Below, piece after piece: positions 16,947 to 25,219 of a DNA stretch of 64,000 bases. Origin of the DNA: Comamonas fluminis. GTDB taxonomy: Bacteria; Pseudomonadota; Gammaproteobacteria; Burkholderiales; Burkholderiaceae_C. The stretch's first letter is position 1; the number at the start of each line of letters is the position of its first letter. The stretch covers positions 3,857,501-3,921,500 of the forward strand of contig NZ_CP066783.1 of NCBI RefSeq assembly GCF_019186805.1, read 5' to 3'. A program made the translations under genes and the position numbers. The notes under the pieces were generated by a model. The model was not told the origin of the DNA. It was given only the letters and a program-made list of their open reading frames with translations, and did no database searches.

Positions 16947-17392
16947 AGCCATCTCGCCGACGCGAGATGGCTCTTCAAGCAGTGCAGCAGCACGGCGTGT
17001 CGATCAAGGTGGCCTGCCAGGCGTTTCAGATCAGCCAAGCCTGCTATCGATACGTGGCTCGCCGCAGCATTGAGGACGATGAGATCGCCCAGTGGCTGCT
17101 GCGCCTAACGGACAACAAACGCAATTGGGGCTTTGGCCTTTGCTTCCTGTACCTGCGCAATGTGCGAGGCTTCCGATGGAATCACAAGCGTGTTTACCGT
17201 GTCTACCGAGAGCTGGAACTGAACCTTCGTATCAAGCCCCGCAAACGGTTGGTGCGAGAAAAACCTGAACCACTGACGGTGCCGGAAACCTGCAACGAAG
17301 TCTGGTCGATGGACTTCATGCACGACCAACTTGAGGGCGGGCGCAGCATCCGGCTGCTCAATGTCATCGATGACTTCAACCGCGAGGCGCTA
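16940..17392 (+). pseudogene. IS3-family transposase OrfB, truncated
   Basis: About 150 residues of the DDE transposase remain, including the helix-turn-helix start, the first catalytic aspartate in WSMDFMHD and the second strand NVIDDFNREALG. The frame is then cut by the IS5-family insertion at 17391-17393 and ends in foreign residues. The remaining catalytic Asp and Glu are absent, so it is inactive. Confidence 0.88.
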
Positions 17393-17438
17393 GGGCCCGT
17401 CATCAAATCAACCAGATGACAGCTGCAGCCAGATGAAT

Positions 17439-18654
17439 TGTAGAAGTTCAGACTTGATCTGACAGTGGGCCTTGCCAACAGGTGAGGTTTCCCGTTTTGA
17501 TAAGGGTACGAATCTTTATCAATCCGGGCGCAAAGCGCCCAACGGAGAAACCTCATGAACAGTTTCAACCAAACCATCATCCGGCACAAGGTCGGCCTGC
17601 TCAATCTGGCCAGTGAGCTGGGCAACATCTCCAAGGCATGCAAAGTCATGGGCGTCTCCCGTGACACTTTCTATCGCTATCAGCATGCCCACGAAGAAGG
17701 TGGCGTAGAGGCCCTGATCCAGATATCTCGGCGCAAGCCCAATCCCAAGAACCGGGTTGATGACGCCGTCGAAACGGCCGTCATTGCCTATGCCCCGGAG
17801 CAGCCAGCGCATGGACAGTTACGTGCAAGTAATGAACTACGCCAGCGGGGCATCTTTGTGTCTCCATCCGGTGTGCGCTCCATCTGGATGCGTCATCAAC
17901 TGGCCAGCTTCAAACAGCGTCTGTCCAACCTGGAGGCTGAGGTCGCCAAGACTGGCGCCGTACTCACTGAATCCCAGGTGACAGCCTTGGAAAGAAAGCG
18001 GGAAGATGACCTGGCCTGCGGAGAAATCGAAACCGCTCATCCCGGTTATCTTGGTAGCCAAGACACCTTCTATGTGGGCACGATCAAGGGCGTCGGGCGC
18101 ATCTACCAGCAAACTTTCGTAGATACCTATTCCAAGTGGGCTGCCGCCAAGTTGTACACCACCAAGACGCCGATCACGGGAGCTGACTTGCTCAATGACC
18201 GCGTCCTGCCGTTCCTGGCAGAGCAAGGCATGGGGTTGCTGCGAATCTTGACAGACAGGGGCACAGAGTATTGCGGCAAGGCCGAAACGCACGACTACCA
18301 GCTATATCTGGCAATCAACGACATTGAGCACACTAGGACCAAGGTGCGTCACCCGCAAACCAATGGCATCTGTGAGCGGTTCCACAAAACGATCCTGCAA
18401 GAGTTCTACCAGGTGGCGTTCAGGCGCAAGATCTATCGATCCATTGACGAGCTGCAGATGGATCTGGACGACTGGATCAATTACTACAACGGCCAGCGTA
18501 CGCATCAAGGCAAGATGTGCTGTGGCAGGACACCGATGCAAACGCTGATTGATGCAAAGGAGGTCTGGGACGAGAAGGTAAAAGCACTCAATTAATCTGA
18601 CAGCCGTACCGACCGAAACGGGAGCAACTGTCAGATCAGATCGGAACTTCTACA
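17439..18654 (+). mobile_element. IS481-family element, complete
   Basis: The element is 1216 bp long. It opens TGTAGAAGTTC and closes with the inverted GAACTTCTACA; further partly matching bases around ATCTGACAG extend both terminal repeats. It contains one full transposase gene and is inserted into IS5-family element 1. No target duplication is evident at the junctions, which suggests loss of a few bases of the host element. Confidence 0.9.
17555..18595 (+). CDS. IS481-family transposase
   Basis: The 346-residue transposase has an N-terminal helix-turn-helix (SKACKVMGVSRDTFYRY). The RNase H-like DDE domain has aspartates in FVDTYSKWAAAK and LTDRGTEYC and the glutamate in NGICERFHKT. The length and the HTH-DDE layout are normal for IS481. 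The frame is intact, so it may be active. It stands alone within its terminal repeats. Confidence 0.94.
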   Translation: MNSFNQTIIRHKVGLLNLASELGNISKACKVMGVSRDTFYRYQHAHEEGGVEALIQISRRKPNPKNRVDDAVETAVIAYAPEQPAHGQLRASNELRQRGIFVSPSGVRSIWMRHQLASFKQRLSNLEAEVAKTGAVLTESQVTALERKREDDLACGEIETAHPGYLGSQDTFYVGTIKGVGRIYQQTFVDTYSKWAAAKLYTTKTPITGADLLNDRVLPFLAEQGMGLLRILTDRGTEYCGKAETHDYQLYLAINDIEHTRTKVRHPQTNGICERFHKTILQEFYQVAFRRKIYRSIDELQMDLDDWINYYNGQRTHQGKMCCGRTPMQTLIDAKEVWDEKVKALN

Positions 18655-19363
18655 GCAGCGGCCGTCTTGTCATACCTCGTCGCGATGCACCGATACTGTT
18701 TTAACCGGGCAAAGAAGTTCTCAATCAGATGACGCTCTTTGTATATGTGCCGGTCGTGCTCTCTACTTTCTTTGCGACCGTGGCGACTTGGAATGACAGC
18801 TTGCTTGCCCTTCTCTAACAGGGGTGCAATTACCCGGTCCTGAGCGTCATAGGCTTTGTCTGCGAGCACAGCATTAGCCTGAATGTCTTTCAAAAGCACA
18901 TCTGCGCCTTCCAAGTCTGAGGCTTGACCGGGAGTCAAATGAAAGCCAGTTGGGTTGCCCTGCGCATCAACCGTCGCGTGGATCTTGGTACTCAAGCCTC
19001 CCCGGCTACGTCCGATGGCATGCTTTTGAATCCCCCTTTTGCGCCAGCGCTGTGCTGATGGGCACGCACGATGGTTGCATCGATCATGGTGTATTCGTTG
19101 TCAGCTTGGGCACTGATCGTTTCAAACACACGCTGCCAAATACCAGAACGGCTCCAGCGCATATGCCGTGTATGAATGATACGGAAATCACCAAAGCGCT
19201 CAGGCAGATCCCGCCATGCAATGCCAGAGCGATAGCGGTAAAGCACTGCATCTACAAAAAGGCGGTTGTTTTTACCAGGAGCACCGACGTGTCCAGCCCT
19301 GCCGGGCAGAAGGTCTTTGATGCAATCCCACTGTGTATCTGTCAAGGCGTATCTACGAGTCAC
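18655..19363 (-). pseudogene. IS5-family transposase (element 1), interrupted by IS481
   Basis: On the minus strand the first frame begins MTRRYALTDTQWDCIKDLLPGR at 19363 and the second continues at 18995 with MSTKIHATVDAQGNP. An AAAAG run near the junction would allow the minus-one shift giving the usual IGRSRGG join. The C-terminal RYDKTAA is followed by IS481 sequence. The catalytic D, D and E are present, but the protein is severed from its last dozen residues. Confidence 0.88.
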
Positions 19364-19407
19364 GCTATCAATAACGAAGCAACTATCGAATTCGATGACA
19401 CGCCCTA

Positions 19408-20236
19408 GGGCGTGTTCACATTAATAGTTGACTGCTCATGCAGGCGCTGACAATCCAGCGCCTGCATGTACATCTCTCGCTCTCAATTCAAGCGCATCCG
19501 CCATCTGTTACCTAAGCCCCGTGGCAGTCGTCGTATCAGCCACTATCGCTTGCTCAATGCGCTGGCTTACATGGCCAGTAACGGCTGTAAATGGCGCGCA
19601 CTGCCAACTCGATTTGGCCCATGGCATACGATTTACATGCGTCTGTACCGATGGGCGCACAGCGGCGTCCTGGTGGAAGTACTTGCACATTTACAGCAGG
19701 ACCGACTTAGCCAGTGGTGTGTCCAAGCGTTGAGTCTGGATTCAACCATCGTCAAAGTCCACCCTGATGGCTGCGGGGCTCGCAAAAAAACGGTCCACAA
19801 GCCATAGGCAGGAGCCGGGGTGGCTGGAGCAGCAAGATTCACATGGTGGCCGCCAGTTGTCGAGATGCTTTGGTATGGAGCCTGACAGCAGGCCAAGCCG
19901 GTGATGGCCCCGAAGGCCGTCACCTCATTGAAGTCATTGGCGTCCAAGACGCACCTGTGTATCTGCTGATGGACAGCGCCTACGGCGGCGGTGACTTGCG
20001 AGCTGAGGCACTGGAGCGCAACTTGATACCTGTCGTCCCTGCGCACCCACTGCGCAAACACCCTTGGCAATTGGACAAACGACGATACCGCCAGCGCAAT
20101 GAGATCGAGCGCTTGTTCCGGCGGATCAAGGCTTACCGGCGCATCTTCACGCGCTATGACAAGCTCGATGTTGTGTACGCGACCTTTATCTCAATGGCTT
20201 TGATTTGCGAACACCTGAGGTAATGTGAACACGCCC
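19408..20236 (+). mobile_element. IS5-family (IS427-like) element, complete copy
   Basis: This 829-bp element has perfect terminal repeats GGGCGTGTTCACATTA and its inverse, flanked by TA (19406-19407 and 20237-20238). It abuts IS5-family element 1, sharing the TA between them. A nearly identical copy begins at 61887. Its two frames are joined by an A7 slippery run. Confidence 0.95.
19466..20223 (+). CDS. IS5-family transposase made by minus-one frameshift
   Basis: Frame one (19466-19807) encodes the N-terminal MYISRSQFKRIRHLLP region and the first DDE aspartate in SLDSTIVKVH. Frame two (to 20223) encodes VAASCRDALVWSLTAGQAGD, the second aspartate in MDSAYGGGD and the glutamate in NEIERLFRRIKAYRRI. 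The A7 run at 19784-19790 sits where a minus-one slip restores the conserved IGRSRGGW join. Both frames look intact, so the fused transposase is probably active. Confidence 0.9.
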
Positions 20237-20265
20237 TAGGCCTTCGGTACTTTTGAAGCGCGTCT

Positions 20266-20961
20266 CTAACGCTTTCCCAAGGTCTGTACTACCTGCTTGG
20301 CAGTCGCTTTGGCCGACCCCGGATTTTGTCCGGTGATGAGGCGGCCATCCGCCACCACATACGAGGTAAATGGCAGCAGAGCTTTTTGATAGTGAGCACC
20401 GCGCGCCTTCATTTCTTTCTCTGCGTTATAGGGCATGGACTGTGCCACTCCAGCCAGAATTTCTTCTGCCCACGAAAAACCCGTGACCTGTTTGTCTGCA
20501 ACCAGCAAAGAGCCATCGCTCAGCCGTGTATTGAGCAGGCCGCAGTAGCCATGGCAGACCGATGCAACGATGCGACCTTGCTCCCAGATGCTGCAAGTGA
20601 TTCGCTGCAACCCGACACTGCTGGGAAAATCCCACATCACCGCGTGCCCTCCAGTGAAGTAGATGGCATCGAAATCGCTCGCCAGGATATCGGCAGGTGC
20701 CGCAGTGTTAGCCAGCAAGGCCATGCGCTCTGGGTCATTGAGCCAGGCTTTGGCCGATGCATCGAAGAGCGGCCATTTGAGGGCGCGCGGCTCTAGCGGT
20801 ACGGCGCCGCCTAGTTGGCTAACCAATTGCTGCAGGTAGCCTTGCGCAGCAAACACATCCCAGGCATGGGTCAGCTCCGACAACCATAGCCCTGTGGCGT
20901 GCGAAGAGTCGTCGTAATGCGCGACATTGGTGACGACGTGCAAGATGCGTGGCGTGCTCAT
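20266..20961 (-). CDS. DJ-1/PfpI family protein (type 1 glutamine amidotransferase-like)
   Basis: The 231-residue protein has the DJ-1/PfpI fold with the nucleophile elbow VCHGYCGLL, an upstream GGHAVMWDFP segment and a C-terminal ITGQNPGSA motif. It is closest to the Hsp31-like group, whose members act as glyoxalases or chaperone-like deglycases; activity here is not certain. CAGGAG precedes the ATG by five bases. Its start overlaps the stop of the upstream reductase gene by four bases (ATGA), so the two are coupled. It lies between the IS cluster and the right end of the candidate mobile segment. Confidence 0.85.
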   Translation of the reverse strand: MSTPRILHVVTNVAHYDDSSHATGLWLSELTHAWDVFAAQGYLQQLVSQLGGAVPLEPRALKWPLFDASAKAWLNDPERMALLANTAAPADILASDFDAIYFTGGHAVMWDFPSSVGLQRITCSIWEQGRIVASVCHGYCGLLNTRLSDGSLLVADKQVTGFSWAEEILAGVAQSMPYNAEKEMKARGAHYQKALLPFTSYVVADGRLITGQNPGSAKATAKQVVQTLGKR

Positions 20962-21884
20962 GAAGACTCCTGAGCGATTTGCTTCATGCCCTGTGCGTAG
21001 CTGGTGACAGCAAAGCTGGGAAAGCGGCGCTTGAACTTGGACGAATCAAACACATTGTCGTGTGCGTAGCGTGGAAGCAGCTCACGAAGTTCGCGTACGG
21101 GTTTGGAGACCCATCCAGCAACAACCATCGCCCAGTGGCTTAGCACTTTGTAGTGCGGCTCAACCCCAAAGGTGGTAGCTGCTAATTTCACAAAAGCCTG
21201 ATAGGTCAGCCGCTCATCCCAGCAAGGCAAATGCCAGGTCTGACCATACGCATCTTCTGCATTGCCAATGGCGGCCATGGCTCGGCTTGCATCGGGCGTC
21301 CAAATCAGGGTACGTAGCTTGTCCTCACGCACCGGAATTTTGGCCTTGTGGCCCGCTTTGAGCGGGTCAATTACCAAGGTATTGGTGATACTTTGAGTGT
21401 TTCCGGGGCCATAAAACTCAGGTGCGCGGGCAATGGCGACGGGGATATCGCCGCGTTGCATCTCCGCGAGCACTATCTCCGCCATCAAAGCACGCACATG
21501 CCCCTTGCGCCCCACAGGGGCAAAATTCGTGTCTTCGGTCTGCCGCTGCGCGCTTTGCGGGTACATGTAGGTGTTGTCAAAGTAGACGAATTTGGCACCT
21601 GCTTCCCGCGTGGCATCGAGTGCATTGCGTAGCATGGTAGGAAATTGTCTTTCCCATAACTCGGTGTCTGGTGGCAGACCTGCAGTGAAATACACGACTT
21701 CGCTGCCGCGTACTGCATCCAGGGTTTGCACGGCATTCATCAGGTCAGCAGAGACCAATTCATCGCTATTGTTTACCTTACGTGGATTGCGACTTACCAG
21801 GCGCAGATTCTGCATGTAGTTACGCTTTAATTCACGCGCTAGTTCCACCGCGATTTGGCCATTGGCCCCTAATATGGCTTGCAT
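20958..21884 (-). CDS. NAD(P)-binding SDR-type epimerase/reductase family protein
   Basis: The 308-residue protein has a Rossmann nucleotide-binding start with GANGQIA, an YVVYFTAG-like second strand (EVVYFTAG), and YFDNTYMYP where extended short-chain dehydrogenases carry their active-site region. The substrate cannot be told. It is upstream of, and overlaps by four bases, the DJ-1/PfpI gene; both could handle reactive carbonyl compounds, which is inference only. AAGGGAAG stands before the ATG. Confidence 0.8.
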   Translation of the reverse strand: MQAILGANGQIAVELARELKRNYMQNLRLVSRNPRKVNNSDELVSADLMNAVQTLDAVRGSEVVYFTAGLPPDTELWERQFPTMLRNALDATREAGAKFVYFDNTYMYPQSAQRQTEDTNFAPVGRKGHVRALMAEIVLAEMQRGDIPVAIARAPEFYGPGNTQSITNTLVIDPLKAGHKAKIPVREDKLRTLIWTPDASRAMAAIGNAEDAYGQTWHLPCWDERLTYQAFVKLAATTFGVEPHYKVLSHWAMVVAGWVSKPVRELRELLPRYAHDNVFDSSKFKRRFPSFAVTSYAQGMKQIAQESS

Positions 21885-22748
21885 ATCTTCCCTTGCAGCA
21901 TCTGATGTGATGAGAGGATACGGAGCTTAAGATTCAAGTTGAGTTGAAGGTCAAGCGATAAGACTAATTTCAGGCCGAAAACAAACTCACTGGTTTTCTA
22001 CAGTATTTGGCGTCCCCATCGTGGCGACGGGCCTAAGCACTTTTGCTTGCTTTGGTGCATTAATGAGCGGCCGATTTGCGCAAAAGCGAAGATCAGCTTT
22101 GGGTCGACACGAGCCTGCCAGGGCACGCTGAAGCGGTCCTTCGAGCCAGTGCGTGGCAAACCGCGCAATCGAGCGGCCGGTCCCGAGGGTGAAGCGGCCG
22201 TTCTGGACAAGCAGCCTTCAACGGCTGGTGTTAGCCATTGCTGCCGCTCAAGCACCGAACCGTGAATGGCTCAGATCAGCCTAAAGCAGTTGGCCAGGAA
22301 GTGACTGAGATCTAGCAGGTTACGCGCGACCACCATTGTTGCGAACACTTGGGCAATCACTTGCTCACAACGGGTCAGCAGCAGGCTAGGCCCGCCCAAA
22401 AGCCCATCAGATACCCCATAGCAGCATGCCCAGCAGAACTCGCATGCTGAGCCAGAGTCGCACAATTTGCTTTCGAGTATGGATATCCAGCTCCTGAGAT
22501 AGTCAGCTTGAGCCTGGCACAGCCGCGTCACCACGAAGGCAACAATGGGGAGTACGGACAAAACAACTTCACACATTAAGAATTTCCGGTTTTTTTGAGA
22601 AATTTGCCTAAAAAATAAGCCGATTTAAACCTTTCAAGCATGCGAAATTTATAAAATATTTAATAAAATCATATAGTTACATAAAGTTTGCGATTTATCA
22701 GCAGTACAAAACTCAGTGAGAAAAGTACAAAACTGAGTGAGAACCGAC
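21885..22748. other. Intergenic, probably degenerate stretch ending the mobile segment
   Basis: No convincing gene was found in these 864 bases. Short open frames (for example 22271-22576 on the minus strand) have no recognisable motif and odd composition. Part of the sequence around 22080-22210 looks like decayed coding DNA of unknown origin. The last 180 bases are strikingly AT-rich and lead into the right-end repeats. Confidence 0.6.
22703..22743. repeat. Right-end pair of 20-bp repeats
   Basis: AGTACAAAACTCAGTGAGAA (22703-22722) and AGTACAAAACTGAGTGAGAA (22724-22743) are the inverted counterparts of the three copies at 9883-10011. They are followed by CCGACA, which completes the terminal inverted repeat. 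Confidence 0.8.
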
Positions 22749-22784
22749 AACAATCCCCTCTGTGAAGCACCTACAAAAACCCGG

Positions 22785-22812
22785 GGAACTTTGTCTTTAG
22801 CACTCTCTCTAA
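22785..22812 (+). promoter_or_regulatory. Sigma-E-like promoter of rpoH
   Basis: GGAACTT at 22785-22791 is followed after 16 bases by TCTAA at 22808-22812. This matches the extracytoplasmic sigma-E consensus and its spacing. A sigma-E promoter for rpoH is known in Escherichia coli. The -10 part lies inside the CIRCE operator. Confidence 0.6.
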
Positions 22813-22823
22813 CAGAGTGCTAA
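22797..22823 (+). promoter_or_regulatory. CIRCE operator (HrcA binding site)
   Basis: TTAGCACTC, nine bases, then GAGTGCTAA: a perfect match to the CIRCE consensus bound by the HrcA repressor. It covers the putative -10 and start region of rpoH, 32 bases before the chosen ATG, so HrcA would block transcription and release it on heat shock. Confidence 0.93.
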
Positions 22824-22854
22824 CATGAAGATCATGGAAGAAAGGAAACCTGCA

Positions 22855-23799
22855 ATGAAAACTGCCTCCGGCTCCATTGCTACAGCCTTGGCACCCACGA
22901 ACCCTTGGGCTCTGGTGCCACCGCTGGGCAACCTGGATGCCTATATCTCGGCTGCAAACCGTCTGCCAATGCTCACCCAAGAGGAAGAGCAGGAGTACGC
23001 ACGCAAGCTCAAAGAACACAATGATCTGGACGCCGCCGGGCGTCTGGTGATGTCTCACCTGCGTCTGGTGGTGTCTATCTCCCGCCAGTACCTGGGCTAT
23101 GGCCTGCCTCACGGCGACCTGATTCAGGAAGGCAATGTCGGCCTGATGAAGGCTGTCAAACGCTTCGACCCCGACCAAGGCGTGCGTCTGGTGAGCTACG
23201 CCATGCACTGGATCAAGGCTGAGATCCACGAATACATTCTGAAGAACTGGCGCATGGTCAAGGTCGCTACGACCAAGGCTCAGCGCAAGCTGTTCTTCAA
23301 TCTGCGCTCGATGAAGCATGACATGAAGTCCGATGCCGCCATGGCAGACGGCGATGCTGTCATGCGCGAAACACTGACCGCAGGTGAGATTGACGCCATG
23401 GCGGCCAAGCTCAACGTCAAGCGCGAAGAAGTCATCGAGATGGAAGCCCGCCTGTCGGGTGGCGATGTGCTGCTGGACCCCTCGCCCAGCGATGACGGTG
23501 AGCAGGCCTATGGCCCCATCGCCTATCTGGCCGATGCCAACCACGAACCCACGGCCATGATCGAGTCGCGTCAGCGCGACCATCTGGCGACGGATGGTCT
23601 GTCCATGGCTCTGGAAGGTCTGGATGACCGCAGTCGCCGCATCGTGGAAGAGCGCTGGCTCAAGGTCAACGACGATGGTTCGGGCGGCATGACGCTGCAC
23701 GAGTTGGCTGCCGAGTACGGCGTGAGCGCCGAGCGCATTCGCCAGATCGAAGTGGCCGCCATGAAAAAGATGAAAAAAGCGCTAGCCGAGTTTGCGTAA
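22855..23799 (+). CDS. rpoH: RNA polymerase sigma-32 factor RpoH
   Basis: The heat-shock sigma factor directs RNA polymerase to chaperone and protease genes. The 314-residue protein holds region 2 (HGDLIQEGNVGLMKAVKRFDP), the RpoH box QRKLFFNLR, which separates it from other sigma factors, and region 4 (GVSAERIRQIEVAAMKKMKKAL). I chose the ATG at 22855, with AAAGGAAA upstream, rather than 22825, which falls next to the CIRCE operator. Control appears to be by both sigma-E and HrcA. The mobile-segment right end lies about 35 bases before the promoter. A hairpin terminator follows. Confidence 0.96.
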   Translation: MKTASGSIATALAPTNPWALVPPLGNLDAYISAANRLPMLTQEEEQEYARKLKEHNDLDAAGRLVMSHLRLVVSISRQYLGYGLPHGDLIQEGNVGLMKAVKRFDPDQGVRLVSYAMHWIKAEIHEYILKNWRMVKVATTKAQRKLFFNLRSMKHDMKSDAAMADGDAVMRETLTAGEIDAMAAKLNVKREEVIEMEARLSGGDVLLDPSPSDDGEQAYGPIAYLADANHEPTAMIESRQRDHLATDGLSMALEGLDDRSRRIVEERWLKVNDDGSGGMTLHELAAEYGVSAERIRQIEVAAMKKMKKALAEFA

Positions 23800-23847
23800 A
23801 CGCCAACTTGCGCACCAGCGACTTAAAAGGCTGAAATGCTGAACCTC

Positions 23848-23876
23848 AAACCCGGATAATTTCCGGGTTTTTTATT
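23848..23876 (+). terminator. Rho-independent terminator of rpoH
   Basis: AAACCCGGA (23848-23856) pairs with TCCGGGTTT (23862-23870), followed by a T-rich run. Confidence 0.85.
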
Positions 23877-23941
23877 TTCTGGCGCTGATGTGGCTCGCAC
23901 TGGCGCTGATCCCCATACCGATAAGATTCAAGAGACCTGTC

Positions 23942-24949
23942 ATGCCTATTTACAGCGCCCTCACTTCCCTCAAACTCAAAAATCTGTCCCGCCGCAGTCT
24001 TGTTGCAGCCGGCGCCGCCCTGATGGCTGCATCGATAGCCCCTGCAGCCATGGCGGCTGACAACTGGCCCGACAAGCCCCTGCACCTGATCGTGGGATTT
24101 CCCGCTGGCTCCTCGCCTGATCTGACGGCCCGTGCGCTGGCCGAGCCCCTGGAAAAGAAACTGGGCCAGACCATCATTGTGGAAAACCGCGTGGGTGCTG
24201 GCGGCAATATCGCTGGCGAATATGTGGCCAAGGCCGATGGCTACACCTTCAGCGTGATGATCAACGGCAATATGACCATCGCCAAGATGCTCAACCCCGC
24301 CGTGCGCTATGACCCTATCAAGGACTTGCAGCCCGTGAGCCTGATTGGCGTGGCCCCGCTGGTGCTGGTGGCACCCGCTTCGGCGCCGCAAGGCAAGGCT
24401 TTTATGGATGCCGCCATCAAGGCGGGTGACAAGTGGAGCTATGGCTCGCCCGGCGTGGGCACTGTGGGCCACCTGGGCATGGAACTGCTCAAGAACCGCT
24501 CGGCCATCAAGCCCGTGCATGTGCCCTATACCGGCTATCCGCAGGTTTTCAACGGCATTCAGGGCGGCGACCTGCAACTTTCCATGCTGCCCCCCGCTCT
24601 GGCCATGGCCCAGATTCAGGCCGGCAAGCTGCACGGCATTGGCGTGACCTCTGCGGCCCGCAGCCCGCTGGCCCCTGGCCTGCCCAGCCTCAAGGACCTG
24701 GGCATCCAGAACTTTGACCTGGAAATCTGGAACGCCGTAGCAGCGCCCAAGTCCATGCCCAAGGCCCATGTGGACAAGCTGGCTGCTGCCGTGAGCGAAA
24801 TCGTGCGCACACCCGAGATGCGCCAGAAGCTGTCCATGCAAGGCTGGCAAGCCGTGGGCAGCTCGCCCGAAGGTCTGCGCAACCGCATCCAGCAGGATGT
24901 GAAGGCGCTGGGCACCATTATTCGTGAGCAGCACATCAAGGCGCAGTAA
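23942..24949 (+). CDS. Bug-family (TctC) tripartite tricarboxylate transporter substrate-binding protein
   Basis: The 335-residue periplasmic binding protein carries a Tat-like signal (SRRSLVAAGAALMAASIAPAAMA). It then has the Bug signature: WPDKPLHLIVGFPAGSSPDLTARALAEPL and the following GQTIIVENRVGAGGNIAGEYVAKA. Bug proteins bind small carboxylates, nicotinate, amino acids and similar ligands; ligand not predictable. I chose the ATG at 23942 (MPIYS) since the upstream 18 residues are not family-like and spoil the signal peptide. No TctAB membrane genes are adjacent, as is usual for orphan Bug genes in Comamonadaceae. Confidence 0.92.
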   Translation: MPIYSALTSLKLKNLSRRSLVAAGAALMAASIAPAAMAADNWPDKPLHLIVGFPAGSSPDLTARALAEPLEKKLGQTIIVENRVGAGGNIAGEYVAKADGYTFSVMINGNMTIAKMLNPAVRYDPIKDLQPVSLIGVAPLVLVAPASAPQGKAFMDAAIKAGDKWSYGSPGVGTVGHLGMELLKNRSAIKPVHVPYTGYPQVFNGIQGGDLQLSMLPPALAMAQIQAGKLHGIGVTSAARSPLAPGLPSLKDLGIQNFDLEIWNAVAAPKSMPKAHVDKLAAAVSEIVRTPEMRQKLSMQGWQAVGSSPEGLRNRIQQDVKALGTIIREQHIKAQ

Positions 24950-24957
24950 CTGACGCC

Positions 24958-25045
24958 CCCTGAGCCGCTTTGCGGCTTCCCCCTCTCTCGATGCGTTGCA
25001 TCGGGAGGGGGACGACAGCTTCGCTGCGCGGCGGCGCTTGCTCGC
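24958..25045. repeat. GC-rich compound palindrome in an intergenic gap
   Basis: AGCCGC/GCGGCT (24963-24968 with 24972-24977) is followed by a long stem whose arms are 24979-24994 and 24998-25011. GC-rich intergenic palindromes of this style are common in Comamonas-type genomes. There is no T-run, so a classic terminator is unlikely. Confidence 0.5.
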
Positions 25046-25219
25046 TGTCTATCCGATGGGGCATGCTCCTTTTGGCTGCTGCAGCCTCCCTTGAGCCCCT
25101 TTGGGTATCAGCTGGTGCTACTGCGGCGTCCGCTATCATGCGCCCGACTGGCATGCGTTTACGCTATGCCTTTCGGGCGCATTGCTTTGTCTGGCTGCGT
25201 CAATGTTTACGGAGCCTTC

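Larger units (their letters stand above)
16613..17392 (+). mobile_element. IS3-family (IS407-like) element, 3' part missing
   Basis: The left end lies just after amiR, around the CCCCCC run at 16624-16629; its exact first base is uncertain. The two overlapping reading frames are typical, but orfB stops at 17390 where an IS5-family element was inserted at a TA. No continuation of orfB was found on the far side of the nest, so the right end has been lost by deletion. Confidence 0.75.
17393..19405 (-). mobile_element. IS5-family element 1, split by IS481
   Basis: The ends share GGGC..GTCATC.AAT (17393 onward, and inverted up to 19405), flanked by TA at 17391-17392 and 19406-19407. Without the IS481 insert (17439-18654) it would be about 800 bp, normal for this group. 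The transposase reads on the minus strand from 19363. Its last codons (IHLAAAVIWLI and stop) are found at 17403-17438, on the other side of the IS481 element. Confidence 0.85.
9877..22749. mobile_element. Candidate 12.9-kb transposon carrying the amidase operon
   Basis: The left boundary starts TGTCGATTCTCACT at 9877 and the right boundary ends with the inverted equivalent, AGTGAGAACCGACA at 22749. Both sides carry subterminal 20-bp repeats: three on the left, two on the right, all in inverted relation across the segment. TGT...ACA ends with multiple repeats per end are typical of IS21-type and Tn7/Tn402-type elements. No transposase of those classes was recognised inside, so it may be non-autonomous or decayed. 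No convincing target duplication is visible. Cargo: amidase operon, nested IS elements, and a DJ-1/PfpI plus reductase pair. Confidence 0.6.

Noticed and set aside
19408..20236. Two separate transposase genes within the IS5-family element
   Set aside because: The A7 slippery run and the conserved join show one frameshifted transposase, not two proteins.
24958..25045. Terminator of the Bug-type gene
   Set aside because: The palindromes lack a T-run, so I list it as a repeat instead.
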